The notes below the pieces were generated by a model that was not told where the DNA came from, made no database searches, and saw only the letters and a program-made list of their open reading frames with translations. The position numbers and the translations under genes were made by a program. From assembly GCA_946541435.1 (NCBI GenBank), contig CAMNJK010000068.1:1-7780 (forward strand): a stretch of DNA of 7,780 nt, in the 5' to 3' direction. The DNA comes from an uncultured Bacillota bacterium. Lineage in GTDB: Bacteria; Bacillota; Clostridia; Peptostreptococcales; Anaerovoracaceae. Positions 5,768-7,780 of this stretch are shown here, piece by piece (position 1 is the stretch's first letter; every line of letters starts with the position of its first letter).

Positions 5768-7207
5768 ATGGCAAAAAAAGCAAAGACCGTATTCGTCTGT
5801 CAGGAGTGCGGCTACGAAAGTTCCAAATGGATGGGTCAGTGCATCTGCGGTGCCTGGAACTCCATGGTAGAAGAAAAAATCCCCGTGATCGATGAGAATG
5901 ACCGGCGGCGCAGGACCTCCGGCGCGGGAGCATCCGGTGCGTTCGTGACCGGGACCCGGCCAGGTTTTGCAGGAGAAGGCGCAGGCAGAGCGGGCCACCC
6001 CTCGAAGCTGGCGGAGATCCGGTCCGGCGAAACCACCCGGATCGACACCGGGATCGGCGAGCTGAACCGGGTCCTGGGCGGCGGCCTGGTGCCGGGATCT
6101 CTCACCCTGATCTCCGGCGAGCCGGGCATCGGCAAGTCCACCATCATCATCCAGGCGGCAGCCCACATCGCCCGGCAAACGGGGACGGTGCTCTATGTTT
6201 CCGGCGAGGAATCCGAGGACCAGATCAAAATGCGGGCCGACCGGGTCTGCGGCGACTTAAGCGACCGCCTGTACATTCTGGCGGAGACCAACATGGAGAA
6301 CATCAGCGCTGTATGCCAGAACCTGCAGCCTGCTTTTTTGATCATCGACTCCATCCAGACCATGTACACCGCGGAGCTGGAATCCGCCCCGGGCAGTGTT
6401 TCCCAGGTGCGGGCCTGCGGCAATGAGCTGATGCGCATCGGCAAGACCGGCGGGATCCCGGTCTTCATCGTGGCCCACGTCACCAAGAGCGGTGACCTGG
6501 CCGGCCCCCGGATCGTGGAGCATATGGTGGACTGCGTGCTCAGCTTCACCGGCGACCGCAGTCATGAGATGCGGATCCTGCGCGCGCAGAAAAACCGGTT
6601 CGGCACCACCAGCGAGATCGGCGCTTTTGAAATGGCCCAGGAGGGTCTGATCGAGATCGAGAATCTGTCCGGCATGCTCATGGAGGAAATGGACCGGGAG
6701 AATGACGGCGCCGTGGCCACCGCAGTTTACGAGGGTACCCGGCCCCTGATCCTGGAGGTCCAGGCGCTGACCTCCCCCTGCAATGTGGGATTCCCCCGGC
6801 GGACCTCGGTGGGTGTGGAAAACAACCGGCTCAACATGATCCTGGCTGTCCTGGAAAAAAAGATGGGCCTGAAGCTGGGGGCCCTGGATGTGTACGTCAA
6901 CATCGTGGGCGGACTGCGCCCCGAAGGGACTTACACCGACCTGGCCGTGGCTATGGCCATCATGTCATCCTGCCTGGGCCGGCCCCTGGACAGCAGGACG
7001 CTGGTACTGGGGGAAATCGGCCTGACCGGTGATCTCCGGTCCGTCCAGAACGCGGAAAAGATCGTCCGCGAGGCAGAGCGGCTGGGATTCAGCCAGGTCA
7101 TCCTGCCCATCCGGAATGCGGAACGGCTGCGGAAATCATCGGGCGTACCAAAGGACATCCGCATCGTCGGCATCCGCAACATCACCGAGGTGCGGGCGCT
7201 GTTTTAG
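5768..7207 (+). CDS. radA: DNA repair protein RadA/Sms
   Basis: A 479-residue cytoplasmic ATPase that processes branched DNA and helps strand exchange by RecA. Domains in order: N-terminal zinc finger with C11 and C14 (VCQECGYES) and C25 and C27 (GQCICGAW); a variable linker rich in Gly, Ala and Arg (about 45-78); a RecA-like ATPase with Walker A GEPGIGKST (117-125), Walker B LIIDSIQT (191-198) and the RadA-specific KNRFG (275-279); and a C-terminal Lon-protease-like domain (about 300-479) containing VGVENNRLNMILAVLEKK and GGLRPEGTYTDLAVAMAI. Length is normal. The second cysteine pair is CxC, whereas the usual RadA finger is CxxC, one residue longer. The ATG at 5768 is one base after the kinase stop, with AGGAGG 9 bases upstream inside the kinase gene, so it is very likely co-transcribed with the two-component pair. 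In B. subtilis radA is followed by disA; here it is not. Confidence 0.97.
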   Translation: MAKKAKTVFVCQECGYESSKWMGQCICGAWNSMVEEKIPVIDENDRRRRTSGAGASGAFVTGTRPGFAGEGAGRAGHPSKLAEIRSGETTRIDTGIGELNRVLGGGLVPGSLTLISGEPGIGKSTIIIQAAAHIARQTGTVLYVSGEESEDQIKMRADRVCGDLSDRLYILAETNMENISAVCQNLQPAFLIIDSIQTMYTAELESAPGSVSQVRACGNELMRIGKTGGIPVFIVAHVTKSGDLAGPRIVEHMVDCVLSFTGDRSHEMRILRAQKNRFGTTSEIGAFEMAQEGLIEIENLSGMLMEEMDRENDGAVATAVYEGTRPLILEVQALTSPCNVGFPRRTSVGVENNRLNMILAVLEKKMGLKLGALDVYVNIVGGLRPEGTYTDLAVAMAIMSSCLGRPLDSRTLVLGEIGLTGDLRSVQNAEKIVREAERLGFSQVILPIRNAERLRKSSGVPKDIRIVGIRNITEVRALF

Positions 7208-7346
7208 CTGTTTCACCGGTTTAGGGCGGACGCCGGTTCGGTTCTGGAGATTTCGGACTTCGGCAACACCCGGCAATTCCGGCGCAAACCGTATCCGAAA
7301 CCGAAATGCCGCATCCCGGATTTGATAAATATGCGAGGCTAGCCAG
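7208..7346 (+). other. Gap between radA and the MetH-activation gene, possible folded leader
   Basis: The 139 bases hold no gene I can support. CGGTTT (7217-7222) can pair with AAACCG (7286-7291), and CGCCGG (7231-7236) with CCGGCG (7279-7284), nested but with an 8-base bulge on one side and a 42-base interior. No T-tract follows, so this is not a clear terminator for radA. I looked for cobalamin (B12-box) and SAM riboswitch signatures because of the downstream gene and did not recognise any. No convincing promoter is visible. Confidence 0.35.
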
Positions 7347-7780
7347 ATGAATATTCCCCAAATAAAAAAAATCGACCGGAGCGAATGGCTGAAGCTGCTC
7401 CATGTGGGCGAGGATCTGCAGGAATGGCTGCGGCTGAGCCGGGAAGGCGGCTCGCCGGAGCAGCAGCTGGCCCGTCAGATGGACAAGGCGGAGCAGCAGC
7501 TTCTCGGCGCCGCTCAGCCCAGAGGGATCTACCGCATCGTGGAACGGGCGCAGATCCATGCCGAAGGTTTTTCCATCGCCAGACACCTGGAAGGCTGTGA
7601 CCAGGTCGCTGTCCTGTCCGTTACTTCAGGCAGCGGCATCGATGAACTGATCCGCCGGACCCAGATCAGCGATATTTCCATGGCCGTGGTCCTGGATACC
7701 GGCGCGTCCGTGCTGGCGGAGCAGATCGCGGATGCCGCAGAAGAGACCATCCGGCGGGAGCTGGGAGCGCAGGATGGCAC
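7347..7780 (+). CDS. Stand-alone MetH reactivation-domain protein, N-terminal part (cut by window edge)
   Basis: The first 144 codons of a protein that resembles the free-standing cobalamin-dependent methionine synthase activation domain of the Thermotoga TM0269 type. Such proteins supply the SAM- and flavodoxin-using reactivation module for MetH enzymes that lack it. Visible hallmarks are PRGIYRIVERAQIHAEGFSI (58-77), ARHLEGCDQVAVLSVTSGSG (78-97), IDELIRRTQISDISMAVVLD and a helical stretch SVLAEQIADAAEETIRREL. The N-terminal 55 residues are charged and helical. The SAM-binding RxxxGY-type motif would lie further on and cannot be checked. The ATG at 7347 follows a weak GAGG (8 bases), and a stop lies just upstream in frame, so the start is well bounded. 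It is 139 bases after radA and may or may not share its transcript. A metH gene nearby is expected but not in view. Assignment rests on remembered family pattern, moderately sure. Confidence 0.72.
   Translation, partial: MNIPQIKKIDRSEWLKLLHVGEDLQEWLRLSREGGSPEQQLARQMDKAEQQLLGAAQPRGIYRIVERAQIHAEGFSIARHLEGCDQVAVLSVTSGSGIDELIRRTQISDISMAVVLDTGASVLAEQIADAAEETIRRELGAQDG

Noticed and set aside
7208..7346. Cobalamin or SAM riboswitch ahead of the MetH-activation gene
   Set aside because: Expected from the gene function, but I could not find a B12 box or the SAM-I core in these bases.
1..7780. Mobile element, CRISPR array, toxin-antitoxin or phage-defence system
   Set aside because: All supported genes are housekeeping or signalling families; no transposase, integrase, spaced repeats or defence domains were seen.

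Overview
The window reads as ordinary chromosomal DNA from a GC-rich Clostridia-type Firmicute, possibly Lachnospiraceae. The reasons are strong AGGAGG-type ribosome binding sites, a CarD/CdnL regulator, a YacL-type PIN-TRAM membrane protein, a proS of the common bacterial type, and a free-standing MetH reactivation-domain protein. This assignment comes from gene families and is not a database match. I see no phage, insertion sequence, CRISPR array, tRNA or rRNA.

Left half, minus strand, read from right to left: carD (2898-3371), a YacL-like PIN-TRAM protein (1704-2813), a fused ispDF (480-1631) and the first 147 codons of proS (1-443, running off the left edge). Gaps are 84, 72 and 36 bases, with no minus-strand terminator in them, so this looks like one operon driven by an extended -10 promoter at 3413-3421. 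Two gaps hold strong inverted repeats. The one at 2834-2877 has the form of an intrinsic terminator facing the opposite way to the genes. The one at 1654-1701 has perfect 11-base arms and no T-tract.

The 273-base divergent region (3372-3644) carries facing promoters for carD and for a plus-strand operon. Both are extended -10 promoters without a clear -35. An 8-base inverted repeat lies between them. A leader of about 120 bases precedes the plus-strand genes, with a hairpin followed by five Ts, a tandem 11-base repeat and a purine-rich run up to the ribosome binding site.

Right half, plus strand: an OmpR-family response regulator (3645-4316), its HAMP-type sensor kinase (4306-5766, TTG start, overlapping the regulator by 11 bases) and radA (5768-7207, starting one base after the kinase stop). 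After a 139-base gap comes a partial gene (7347-7780) for a MetH reactivation-domain protein, which continues past the right edge.

Together the genes cover RNA polymerase regulation (CarD), a membrane PIN-domain protein, the MEP isoprenoid pathway (IspD and IspF), proline tRNA charging, a signalling pair tied to recombination repair (RadA), and upkeep of cobalamin-dependent methionine synthase. In Bacillus subtilis radA, disA, yacL, ispD and ispF lie in a row. Here they are split onto opposite strands, with carD and a two-component system between them and disA not seen. I did not find a clearly new multi-gene system. The most unusual material is in the non-coding structures and in the coupling of a two-component system to radA.
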